Source of the DNA: Anisakis pegreffii
Taxonomy: Eukaryota > Nematoda > Chromadorea > Rhabditida > Anisakidae
Direction of reading: 5' to 3'
NCBI GenBank assembly: GCA_035041965.1
Contig: JAPYMA010001377.1
Location: 1 to 64,000, forward strand
DNA length: 64,000 bases
The notes under the pieces were generated by a model, which saw only the letters and a list, made by a program, of their open reading frames with translations, did no database searches and had not been told where the DNA came from. Shown piece after piece: positions 1-15,345 of this stretch. The stretch's first letter is position 1. Each line of letters starts with the position of its first letter. A program made the translations under genes and the position numbers.

Positions 1-57
1 CCACATAAATCAGGGCAGTACACCCCGAGCACCGAACGAAATGAAACTGAGACTTAC

Positions 58-330
58 CGGGCAAGACCCAGACCACTCGGACTGGGTGACGCGACCTGCG
101 ACGAAACGCCAACAGGGTGAGACGGTCGAGCGAGAGACAGACCGCTCGACACGGAATAACGCCGATCGCGCGTTGGCGTGCCTTCGACCGAGCAATCCGT
201 GCCTTTTTTTAATTTAATTTTACTAAAAGTTATAATTGCTGCCCGTAAGATTTCCATTTTTGAGGGTTTCCAAAAATCCGTTCCAAATTTTTGAGGTTCA
301 GATCGAATACCGTTCAAATTCCTCACATAA
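58..330 (-). CDS. Possible exon of a gene running off the left edge (unrecognised)
   Basis: The first 200 bases are clearly GC-richer than the following AT-rich DNA. On the minus strand a reading frame rich in Ser, Pro, Gly and Arg stays open from about 330 and stops at a strong donor (GTAAGT, reverse complement of 52-57), leaving two bases of a codon. The rest of the gene would lie to the left of the window. No domain is recognisable in the short stretch, and an exon start cannot be fixed. The alternative is a GC-rich non-coding patch. The call rests only on composition, the open frame and the donor. Confidence 0.3.
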
Positions 331-1369
331 AAAGTACTTTTCGGCGACGATTGACTCGAATTCAGCTTTTTCTTTAAAAATTTTTCTTTGGTAATTTTTC
401 GGCAACTTCGGAATTCGAAATCATTTCAACTTTTCACTTCAACTTAACGGCAAAATCGACATTCCATGAGGTTCCCGGCTAAGAAATTTGACTCATTTTC
501 CATTAAAATTGCCACGGAGAAAAGAAATTGGAGGGAATTTCGAAATTTCGTTAGAAATTTTTGTTAAAATTTTTGTTTTCAATTTATCATAATTTCTCAT
601 ATTTTCAAACTTTCTTTTTTAATTCATATTAAAATTTGATTCCTGGAATTTCCAAGTTTTCAGAAATCGCCATTCAAAAACCCCCAACAAAACACTTCAC
701 AACCAACACCCCACAAAGGAATAATTTTTTAAAGAAACTCTCCAAAAGATTCGATAATTATGTGCAAACTTTCAGATTTTTGCTACGATTTGTGCAAACA
801 CTTTTGCCTAAACGCAAAAAACTTCGTTAGAATGTCGTCAATAAGACGAACGAAGGGAACCTCATCGAATGATTAATATAATTTCTGACCAAATCTCATC
901 AGAAGTGAAATAATCCCCTTTCAGTTTCACCAACTCAATTCTCTCCCCGGGGAAGGGCAGCAATCTGATTGATCTTATAAAAATTACACTAAAACTAATG
1001 GCACGGATATACTCAGCCGATCGTGGCACACCAATGCACAATCGGCACAATGTTGCATTTGTTTTATTGTAAAAGTGAATCGTCAAATGTCACCACATTT
1101 CGTTAGCCAAAAATATTGGAAGGTTACTTAAAATCAGAAGGTAATCATTATTCATTTAGATATGATCGGTGCCGAAAGCGATCCCATCCCAAAATTTGAA
1201 GGGAATTCAGTGGTTTATGAATATTACTTTGAATTTACACTTGGGCAGTGCTCTCATTAGCTCACTCTATTCCCCATATGCCATTCTTATCAAACGAACC
1301 CAACCCGTCCTTTTTTCACCTCCAATTTCCAGAACCAATCCAAGAATCCAACCCAAATTTTGATAATAT
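331..1369. other. AT-rich intergenic DNA, no gene seen
   Basis: Only short chance open frames are present. No splice-bounded coding stretch or RNA gene is visible on either strand. Confidence 0.6.
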
Positions 1370-2925
1370 CAAATTCAACAACGAACAATTCTGTCAGAGA
1401 CATAACTACCGACTCGAAACGTTTTCACCTAACCCACAACCAAAATAACTCAACTTCATAAATTCACCACAAAATTCAGTAATTTTGTTACCCAAATGCC
1501 TACCGAAACAATAACCTAAACAGTTGCAAATTTCAACAAAAAATTCCCCGGAAACTAATGATCACACTACCCAAAACCCCTCCAAAACCCACAAATTCAG
1601 AACGGGTAACATTTTTTCCGAATTAATCACACCTAAATGTTGGTGTGATGACATATGACGATACATAATTACAATAAAAAACAAATGCAGCAATAACAAT
1701 ACAATAACCACAATTATGATCACAACAATGTGTGGTGGCCATTCGCTTTTTTTGGTGAAATTTTGTCTTTTTGAATTACAGAATTTTAAATTGGAATTCC
1801 ATCTTACATATCAGAACAAAATTCGTACAATTTAACCTATCCAAATTGATCATTTCTTTAAAATTTTTGATAATTTGATTCAAAGTAAACGCTCAAACCC
1901 AAAACATCAACAAATAGCCTAAATTTGACTCCATTAGAATCTATGCTCCTAAAATATGTAGATGGCCACCATACATTGCTTAAAAATCAATGATAACAAA
2001 TAAAATAAATTGAACAATTGCTGGGAACCTTAGGGGTCATATCGTAATCCCCTCCCCATCTTCGAAGTATCTACTAAAGTCAAATTAAAGTTATTTCACC
2101 TAAAGGGTTAATTTTTCACCCATATAAATCAATACTCAATTCATAAAGTCTCAATAATCAATTTCACAAAACCAATTTCATTTCTCAAAGCAATTCCTTT
2201 ATTTTCAAACTCAAATTATCGCAAATAAACTAATCAAAAAGATCACTAGGGAGAGGGTGAACGCCCAACCCAAAATTTCGTAACACCCAAACAAATTTTG
2301 CAGTTGTGCAAAAATTTTCGCCTTAAAGCTTTCGTCTCCCTACCTAAGGTTCCCAAAGTACATCAGACAATAGTGGCAACAGTTTGGACCTAACCTACAT
2401 CAAGTAACAAACTCAACTTATTAAAATTTTTATTGAATTTTTGAATAATTTTTTATGATAATAAATTATTTATAAATTGAATAAAATACCCACTGGTTGG
2501 CCTAAAACCCAAGTGATGCTAAAAGAATGACGAAAAGTATAAAACAATTTGGTAACCGGGACAATTCCTATGTGACCTTGCCCCCCACGCCCCGATCTCA
2601 TAAATCCCATAATACTATGCCACTATTGTCTGGTTCATAATTTAAAAAGCAATGACAATTATCACCATAGTTGATTATTTGGCACTTTCGCCATCCATCC
2701 ATCCACCGATCGTCCACCGCCCGTCGATCCAACCATCTTCCACATCCGCTCGATATTGATCGATCTGCAACAGTTCATAATTAAATAAATCAGAATAACA
2801 TCTATCATACAACCCCAAAACGCCATCTCGCCGCACCCACCCACCCCACCGCACATCATCATCAAAAATTAAAATACAAAACGATGTTGACAAATATATG
2901 CGTATAAAATTCAGTTATACTGATA
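1370..2925. repeat. Long repeat, copy 1 (partner at 8177-9047)
   Basis: Two blocks of this stretch recur nearly unchanged further right: 1370-1717 matches 8177-8488, and 2364-2925 matches 8489-9047. The intervening 1718-2363 is missing from the second copy. No coding potential is apparent. Both copies carry a C-rich homopolymer tract (around 2581 and 8709). No terminal repeats or transposase are visible, so the element class is unknown. Confidence 0.8.
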
Positions 2926-3153
2926 AACAGAACACAATCAATAATCCTTCACCATCCCTACTATCACTCAAATGCATACTCTGTAGGATAACTGTTCAAC
3001 TGTCTAAACCTCCCCTATCACTCACTCTATACTAACTCTTTGCATCCCTCTCCCCTCTCCAGTACCAAACACTATTTACAATTCTCTCCTATCACTATAC
3101 AATCTCACTCAACTGAATTTGACCTACAGAGTATGCAATCATCAAATAACAAT

Positions 3154-3161
3154 TACATCAT
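3154..3161. repeat. Target-site duplication, left copy (TACATCAT)
   Basis: This 8-bp direct repeat directly abuts the left end of the MITE and is identical to 3423-3430. Confidence 0.85.
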
Positions 3162-3422
3162 GGCACTTTTTTACTTTGGGGGGGGGGGTCGCACGTGAGC
3201 AAGCTCGCGCATGCCACGCCTACTGCGCATGACCTGAGCCCAAGCGTAGTCTCAGCCTAAGCCTAAGCCTGAGTTCGCTTGCTAGCTTCTGCTGTAGCAT
3301 CGAGCGATCTGAGGCTACGCTTAGATGAGGCTGAGGTCACCTTAGGCTGAGGTCATGCGCAGTAGGCGTGGCATGCGCGAGCTTGCTCGCGTGCCACCCT
3401 CCCCACAAAGTAAAAAAGTGCC
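3162..3422. mobile_element. hAT-type MITE (foldback, 8-bp TSD)
   Basis: A 261-bp non-coding element starts GGCACTTTTTTACTTTG and ends with the exact inverse, CAAAGTAAAAAAGTGCC. The inverted arms continue inward for roughly 80 bp with few mismatches. The element is far more GC-rich than its surroundings. It is flanked by the direct repeat TACATCAT at 3154-3161 and 3423-3430. An 8-bp target duplication is characteristic of hAT-superfamily transposons. No transposase frame is present, so this is a non-autonomous miniature element. Its centre contains short runs of the nematode telomere-like unit GCCTAA. Confidence 0.88.
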
Positions 3423-3430
3423 TACATCAT

Positions 3431-4686
3431 AAACAAATCAAACGTCAACATCATTCAAAACGTTACTAAACTATAAATAAAACCTAATAATTACTTCGAT
3501 ATATCCTATCAAATCAACAACCACCAACTACCTACTACATCATTAACATTCCTAATAATAACTACCAAACATATCTATCGATCAACAACTATATCATCTC
3601 CATTGATAGAATCAATTCCAAACCTTTCGGTACAATTAAATGAAAACTATGGATGTCGATTCGTGAATATCTATAGCACTACCTACACTATACCGACAAA
3701 CAGTAATATCAAGTCAACGAATTGAATAAATGCCACACCCGGTCACCACACCCTATAAGCCAAACCCCGTCACAACAAATTAAATCCTGACCCCAATCCC
3801 GACCTATCATACATTCATAATTAGCATAGCACGTCGTTAAACAATAATACCTACCCCATCGCATCTTAAAAAATGAAATGACGAAACGAAAATGACAAAT
3901 ATATACACATTTATCATCTAATAACATCCTACATTCGTATACAACATCAATCTCATACGATAGTATATCCACGAATCATTCTCATCATTACCAATCTATT
4001 TCAACACTATTCAATCTTCAATTACCTAATACCTAACAAATCAACCCCAACAAACAAAATAAATGTGATAATCCTAGCAAATCGTGTCCTCACATTAAAA
4101 TAATAAACAATTTCCCACACCACATCAAAAAATAATAACACCAAATCAATCCCTCAAATAAATGCCAAACCCCGTCGCACTAAACTGTTATCTGGTACAA
4201 CTGCAATTGTATATTCTTGAGTAAAATAATACGATATCAAATGAAAATTAATCCAACTAAACGCCACGCCGCACCCACCCACACCCAACCACCATGCGGC
4301 ACGCCACCATCAAAAATGAAAACTGAATGAGTATCAGTCAGTAATAAAATAATGCGATGAGCGCCAATTGATCTGAACTGATCAGTTCGTATCGACTGAT
4401 CAGTGATGACGATTTGATAAACAACGATGCCTATCAACACACTATCAATATCACTGTGTTGATCATTCCACACGCAATTACTTTATCTCATTTTGCATTT
4501 GTCAGTCTAAATGCACACTCTCAATACTTCTATATGTGCATGACAATAACACACAGTGCTCTTTTGTATTCGATTCACTGTAACGATCACGATGAAACCT
4601 ATACACATATCATTACGCACTTCTAAGCACATCTGTATGAGATCGTAGAATATAAACATGGTACCAAATGTAAAATTGAACTATCA
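3431..4686. other. Intergenic DNA, strongly depleted in G on the + strand
   Basis: No gene is seen. The + strand consists almost entirely of A, C and T over long stretches, especially 3430-4160, giving a marked C-over-G skew. Confidence 0.6.
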
Positions 4687-4736
4687 ATGCATCCCAGCGT
4701 GCGCCAACATCGATGTTGGCCCACGCTGGGACGCAT
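4687..4736. repeat. GC-rich near-perfect palindrome
   Basis: The arms 4693-4711 and 4712-4730 are reverse complements with a single mismatch and no loop. A weaker extension reaches roughly 4687 and 4736. It lies immediately left of the duplicated unit that begins near 4740 and may mark an element boundary. A cruciform or RNA hairpin could form. Confidence 0.75.
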
Positions 4737-4739
4737 CTG

Positions 4740-5982
4740 CCCAGAAAAAAGACAGCCGTCTGCACAGAACGACTCAATTGTGACCCACTTGGGTCGTCGC
4801 CAATCGCAAAGTTCGACAGACGTGAAAATCGTGTCGGAAATTCAATTTTAATATTTCTTCCAACTAAAAAAGCTTCACAGTACCCAACATCGACTCACAA
4901 CGTTTCTCAAATGAACAAATAATGAAATATTAAATCGAAACCAAAAAAATCAATCCAAAATGAGATTAAATTTTTTTCAAATTTCATTTCTTTCACATAA
5001 AATTTTCCAACTATTCAAATTTCACAATTAGCTGCACGTCGTGGAATCCCCGCTAGAATTCCTTACTGTCTCTAAGGAAATTCAAAGAAATTTCAAATAA
5101 TTTGCAGATTGTTCACGAGTGAGTGTCACCTCGTGTTCAATAAGAAGACTGTTTCTTGGCTGCTCGGGGATAAAATGACCAAAAAACTTTTCGAAAATTT
5201 CAGCAAATGTCTCAACAAGTGAAACTTTCATCAAATTTTCCAGTCAACTCAAAATGCGATCCCCTAAGCCGCACAAATTCTCAATAAATTAAAACAACAT
5301 TAAACGTTCCATAAAATGTTTATTACTCAATAAAACCACGATACATTTCAGCAAAACCTCAAATTCACAAACTTTATGTTCAATTCTCACGTGCAATTTG
5401 CATCAAAAGAGAAAACAAAATGTTGATAACCATTTCGAAAGCGTAAAAAGTCAACAATGAAGTCACAATACGCAACTGGCCTAATAATAAGCCAGAAAAT
5501 GCCATGCGAATCACCCAATCACTAACAGAACAGAAACAACATTCCAGTAATCCAATAATATTGCTATTAGATTTGTTATATTTCTCAAAACGTGTTCCTG
5601 TTTGCCTTATATGATAGATCACCTAAAGTCATATAGAATCAATAAGGAGTCATAGACGATATCATTCGTTACAATTCTCCGGAGAAAATGTGGAAGACAG
5701 GAATTTTAAATCGCCGAAATGACGAAAGTATTGATCATTTAGAAAGCGAAGTGAAAATTTTCATCTCAGTCATATTCAAACATACAATATAAACAAGCAC
5801 TTACTCATACAATGAGTAAAAAGAGTTCCAAAGTATCTCCATAGAAAGTCAACAATATCCGATTAAAAATATTGAATGAAAACAAATGTTTTATCTAGAC
5901 AGGATTCTCAAATTATTCGACTTCAGTGAAACAATTTCATAACACATTAACGTGACAAACACTGCAAAGTTACAAAAATCCA
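4740..5982. repeat. Tandem duplication unit A1 (about 1.25 kb)
   Basis: This unit is directly followed by a diverged second copy at 5983-7292. Matching landmarks include the segment with AATCGTGTCGG (near 4828 and 6103), the stretch at 5270-5830 against 6550-7180, and the closing sequence ending GCAAAGTTACAAAAAT (near 5964 and 7277). No protein-coding signature is evident in either copy. Confidence 0.75.
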
Positions 5983-7292
5983 GAAAACAGTCCGAAATCC
6001 AGAAAGATTGAGTCTACTGTCCACAAAAAACAGTCGGCTACACCAAACGACAGTGACCCGTTTGGGTCGATGCCAATGGTAAAGTTCAGCAAACGTAAGA
6101 ATCGTGTCGGAGATGGAATTTCAATATTTGTCTCAAATGAAGAAGCCTGGTGACTACCTACAACAAATCGCGACGCTTCTCGAATAAACAAATAATGAAA
6201 CATTAAATCTCAATCGCAAATCAAATTAAATTCGAATTGCTGCTTTTCAAATTTCACAGTTAGTTGCAAATTGAGGAATCCCCGCTGGGATCCTTCATTC
6301 TATCTATAAGGAAATTCAAAGAAATGTCAATAATTTTCAGGTAGTTCACGAGTGAGTACCTCGTGAACTACCTGAAAATTATTGACATTGGCTGAAAAAC
6401 TACTCGAAAAATTCTCCTGTAAAACTGATTCTTGGCTGCTTGGGGAGAAATAACCAAAAAACTTTTCGAAAATTTCGAACGTCTCACCAATCGAAATGTC
6501 TCATCAAATTTTCCAGTCAACTCAAAATGCGATCCTCTAAGCCGCACAAGTTCCCAATAAATTAAAACAACATTAAACATTTCATATGGAATATTTATTA
6601 CTGAATAAAAAAACCACGAAACATTTCAGCAATACCTCAAATTCACAAACTTTATGTTCAATTCTCACGTGCAATTTGCATCGAAAGAAAAAATAAAATG
6701 TTAATAAACGTTTCGAAACGATACATTGAGTTAACAAAGTCAATAATGAAGTCACGAAACGCAACTAGTCTAATCGTAAGCCAGAAAAATGCCACGCGAA
6801 TCACCGTATCACTAACGGAACTGAACCAACACTCTAGTAATCCAACAGTGTTATTAATAGGTTTATTATGCTTCTCAAAACGTGTTCCTATTCGTCTTAT
6901 ATGACAAACCACCTAAACTTAAATAGAATCGACAAGCAGTCATAGACGCTTTTTTCATAATTATTATTAACAGTCGTTCGATACAATCCTCCGGAAAAAA
7001 TGTCGAAAAAAAGGAATTTTAAATCAGCGATACGACGAATGTATTGATCAATTAGTAAGCAAAGTGAAAACAGTTCATCTTAATCATATTCAAGCATATC
7101 ATACAAACAAGCAAATCATGAAATAATAGGGGAAAAGAGCTCCAAAGTAACTCCATAGAAAATCAACAATATTCCATCGAAAATATTGAATGAAAACAGA
7201 AATATTTTATTTAGACGAAATTCATAAATTATTCGACTTCAGTAAAACAATTTCAAAACATAATAACGTGACAAACTTTGCAAAGTTACAAA
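5983..7292. repeat. Tandem duplication unit A2 (about 1.3 kb)
   Basis: This is the second copy of the unit at 4740-5982. A third, partial copy (the part matching 6914-7139) sits at 9049-9270. The unit contains a perfect 30-bp-arm palindrome at 6323-6389 that is only rudimentary in A1. Confidence 0.75.
6323..6389. repeat. Perfect inverted repeat, 30-bp arms, 7-bp loop
   Basis: The left arm 6323-6352 and right arm 6360-6389 are exact reverse complements, separated by TGAGTAC. The corresponding place in unit A1 (about 5113-5136) has only a short GTTCACGAG-type inverted match, so the long palindrome formed or was lost after duplication. Confidence 0.92.
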
Positions 7293-7985
7293 AATGAAAC
7301 ACAATTATCACCATCTTTCCAACGCTACAGTCCACTCATAAATCCAACTCTTTTTCCAGCAATCCAGCGTGCTCCATCGATTATCGTCGAACGAACACAA
7401 TCACATCATTACCAGCATACAACTGCCAACCACCAAGCCGATTTGCAACCAAGCATTTACTTGAATATCGAAATTTACTGAAGGGTTGTCTCAATGACAA
7501 ACGCTTCAAAAGATATCGGAGTGTAACTGAAAGCAAATGAAATTTTTCTGAACTTCATTTGACTATGAATGAATGAAATTTGAATAATACAAGTCAAATG
7601 CACCCGAAAACTTCAAAACTGTTATTAAAATTAAATCATATACACTCAAAATCAAATGCAATCACTCCCCAGGACATAACCAATCCAAAAACGAAATCAA
7701 ATCACAAAAATTACGAAGGAACAAAGACAAAAACATTAATAAACTGAACATTAATAAACTCTGTCTCTAATAATCATTGAATCAGATTGAAGAGTCTATT
7801 TAACAACTGTGTTATTGCTGCGACTATAAACTGACCTTGCCTTTCACTCTTGACTGCAGCTGACTATAAGCATAAATAGAGTTCGGTGAACCGATTGATG
7901 TTGTGCACCACCACGTGTTGTAATGTGGCCTGATGAGTCGTGCGGTTGATGATTACGACGATAGTTGAGTTGATCATCAAGCATA
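7293..7985. other. Intergenic, no gene seen
   Basis: AT-rich DNA with only short chance open frames. The last 150 bases are less AT-rich but carry no supported gene. Confidence 0.55.
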
Positions 7986-7987
7986 CG

Positions 7988-8188
7988 GATTCAGTTAAAA
8001 ACAGGCGCGACCACGGGAAGGTACCGCTGCTCTATCAACTCCGCGCCCTGTGTCTTCTTTCCTTGTAAATAGTCCATTATAGCCTGAAACAATCGACGCA
8101 TTATGCAAAAGAGACTCTTAAGTGAATTAGCGGGACCACTGCCCAAATAACCCTGAAACATATCAGAAAACAGTGGCAAATTCAACAA
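7988..8188 (-). pseudogene. Possible captured gene fragment (two exon-like pieces)
   Basis: On the minus strand a 65-codon frame from 8188 ends in a stop next to 7990. Two TGTTTCAG acceptor-like sites lie inside it (near 8152 and 8088). The piece after the second would end with residues LPVVAPVFN. Its composition is more protein-like than the surrounding AT-rich DNA. It sits exactly where the chimeric repeat copy starts (8177). No family is recognised and no partner exons are seen upstream, so a gene fragment carried by a repeat, or a chance frame, is as likely as a gene. Confidence 0.25.
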
Positions 8189-9047
8189 CGAACAATTCTG
8201 TCAGAGACATAACTACCGACTCGAAATGTTTTCACTTAACCCACAACCAAAATAACACAATTTCATAAAATCATCAAAAAATTCAGTAATTTTGTTACCC
8301 AAATGTCTACCCGAAACAATCACCAAAAAATTTCAAATTTGAACAAAAATATTCCCCGGGAGCTAAGATCACACTGCCCAAAACCCCTCCAAAACCCCAA
8401 ATTCAAAACGGGTAACAAACTAAACGTGGTGACATATGACGATACACCATTACAATGAAAAACAATAATAAAACAATAACCACAATTATTACAGACAATA
8501 GTGGCAATAATATGGACCTAACCTACATCAAGTAGCAAACTCAAATTATGAAAATTTTTATTGAATTTTTGAATAATTTTTTATGATAATAAATTATTTA
8601 TAAATTGAATAAAATACCCACTGGTTGGCCTAAAACCCAAGTGATGCTAAAAGAATGACGAAAAGTATAAAACAATTTGGTAACCAGGACAATTCCTATG
8701 TGACCTTGCCCCCCCCTCCCCCACACCCCGATCTCATAAATCCCATATTAATGTGCCACTATTATCTGTTTAATAATTTAAAAAAGCAATAATAATGATC
8801 ACCATAGTTCATTGTCTTGGTTCGTTCTTTGCCGATCCATCGTCCATCGCTCCGTCCATCCAACCATCGCTCCACGCATCCGCTCGATATTAATCCATCT
8901 GCAACAGTTCATAATTAAATAAATCAGAATAATATCTATCATTCAACCCCAAAACGCCACCTCGCCGCACCCACCCACCCCACCGCACATCATCATCAAA
9001 AATTAAAATACAAAACGATGTTGACAAATATATACGTATAAAATTCA
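8177..9047. repeat. Long repeat, copy 2 (of 1370-2925, internally deleted)
   Basis: This copy contains the first (1370-1717) and last (2364-2925) blocks of the first copy joined together, lacking about 646 bp between them. It is fused at its right end to a fragment of tandem unit A (9049-9270). Confidence 0.8.
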
Positions 9048-9048
9048 G

Positions 9049-9270
9049 TTAAACTTAAATAGAATCAACAAGCAGTCATAGACGCTTTTTTCATAATTAT
9101 TATTAACAGTCGTTCGATACAATCCTCCGGAAAAAATGTCGAAAAAAGGAATTTTAAATCAGCGATATGACGAATGTATTGATCAATTAGTACGCAAAGT
9201 GAAAACAGTTCATCTTACTCATATTCAAGCATATCATACAAACAAGCAAATCATGAAATAATGGGGGAGA
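9049..9270. repeat. Fragment of tandem unit A (third copy)
   Basis: This fragment matches 6914-7139 of unit A2 closely, including the stretch around TCATAGACGCTTTTTTCATA. The fusion with the preceding repeat is within the sequence TTCAGTTAAACTTAAATAG near 9048. Confidence 0.8.
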
Positions 9271-10910
9271 AGGGCCTTGACACAATTCTTCAAAATCGCG
9301 TATCATCAATTCCACCGATATTAACACACTCAAATAACTAACTCATCGTTTATCAAAAACATCAGCTTTCAACTGCATAATTCATTTACATTTCTTTCTC
9401 AGCTCTTCATTGAAACCACCGAGCGACCGACCGCATTGTTGAATATATCGTCATTTATAATGTTACACAGAAATATGCATGCATGAAACACTTTTGAAGT
9501 GTCAATTTTCAGATCATAACACCAAATTACAATTCTTCAACGTCACTAGAAGTTCAGAAAAGTTGAAGGTGATGTTTTCACTCAATCTATATCATCACAT
9601 TCCACATTCAATTTATTTGCAAGGACAAGTTGCTCATTTATTCACAAAGAAGAAATATGCTTTCACGCTGAATTAATAACTAACGTTTGCTTGTTTCTTT
9701 TTTCGAAGTGTCACAAAAATGAAATAGATAAATGCCTTTTCTTGGTCACTTAGTTGATGTGAACAGATCGCATGTCGATATATAGCACAAAATTTTTAAC
9801 GCTGCATTTAATTATATTTAATCCGTAGCATTTGATGTTTCCGCTATCTCGATCTCAACTTCACAATAAACGCTTTCAATTTCACTTAAATATTCTCGCA
9901 CACACACACGCAACATCTCTCGAACAATTTATTCATTCATCAGCACATTTATCATGTTTGCCTTACCATTTTCTATCAATTAGTTTACTTTCTTTTCTTC
10001 AAAATGATCATGTCGTATCGCTCAATTAATTCCTTATTCAACTATGAACCTGCTCATTAGTTTTTCACTTACTTAAAAAGAAAAAGGTATGCTATTCCAA
10101 TGAATTAATGATTAACGTTTGTTTGCTTTTTTGTAACTGTCACAAATATGATATAGATAAATGCATTTTCTTCGTTACTCATTTGTGACAAACAGGTCGT
10201 ACGTCTCAATTCAACGCAAAATAAAATGCACAATATAAAATGTAACACAATATCATCATCATCATCACAACCATAATATTTTATCTAAAAGAAATATTCA
10301 TTTCTAATCCCCTTACTATTCCGTTTGTTCATTGACCCTTCTTCATTCAATTTATCTGCTTTTCATCATCTCTTTCCAAATAAACATTTGCTTTTTGTGT
10401 TGTTCTTGCAAGATATAAAATCATTCTTCACACAATATCCATCATATATCCATTTCTAAATCCACCTCCTCCCTCTGTTCTTCCGTCTCTTTTCATTTTG
10501 ACGTTCCCTTTGTATATCCAATCAATGCCAAATATATAAGTATATCTATCTATAATCTATATTTTATACGCAAAACATCTAAATTCTACAACGGAAATAC
10601 ACAGAATCGTTATTACCATTGTAGTTATCATTATTATCAGTTATTTAATCACCATCATTACTAGAAAAGAGTTTGCCTTCTGCAGTTCCCCCATTCTTAT
10701 TCATAATTATTTCCGATGTAAATATACTCCTTGCTAAAGGGAAATAAATAAAATAATATTATCCACACGCAGCCTAATAAGGACAATCATTCAAACGTTC
10801 GTTCATCCAATCACTTTTCACACAGTAGCAATGTTTTCTAACAAATGCACAAAGAAGAACCGTAAGGATCGTACTGATGTGTGTTTATTTAGTTACTTAT
10901 TTATTTACTT
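9271..10910. other. Intergenic, contains a diverged local duplication
   Basis: No gene is seen. Segments near 9670-9785 and 10100-10215 resemble each other (both include AACGTTTG followed by ATAGATAAATGC), suggesting an old tandem duplication of roughly 430 bp. Confidence 0.55.
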
Positions 10911-15190
<4,280 letters not shown>

Positions 15191-15345
15191 AAGCCAGGGT
15201 TGGGTCAAGGACCGCCGATACACACGGCCACCGAGGGAGAAGTTTTTAGAGCCTCATTCGATCATGCTCCTACCCTCAACTTCGGGAACTCCCAAGGTTG
15301 ATTCCGCCTGACCCTGACCTCTGTTTTGGTCGAAACTGACCATCA
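15191..15345. other. GC-rich island of unknown nature
   Basis: About 150 bp stand out as GC-rich in a very AT-rich surround. The ends carry a short inverted match (GGGTCA...GG near 15202 and CCTGACCC near 15307). It does not match the tRNA or spliceosomal snRNA sequences I can recall, and no long coding frame spans it. It could be a repeat or a structured RNA. Confidence 0.4.

Noticed and set aside
3162..3422. GC-rich stretch considered as an rRNA or snRNA gene
   Set aside because: Its foldback structure, terminal inverted repeats and target duplication identify it as a transposable element.
15191..15345. GC-rich island considered as tRNA, U snRNA or spliced-leader RNA
   Set aside because: No cloverleaf, no Sm-site-plus-leader arrangement, and no match to remembered snRNA starts. 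Left as unknown.
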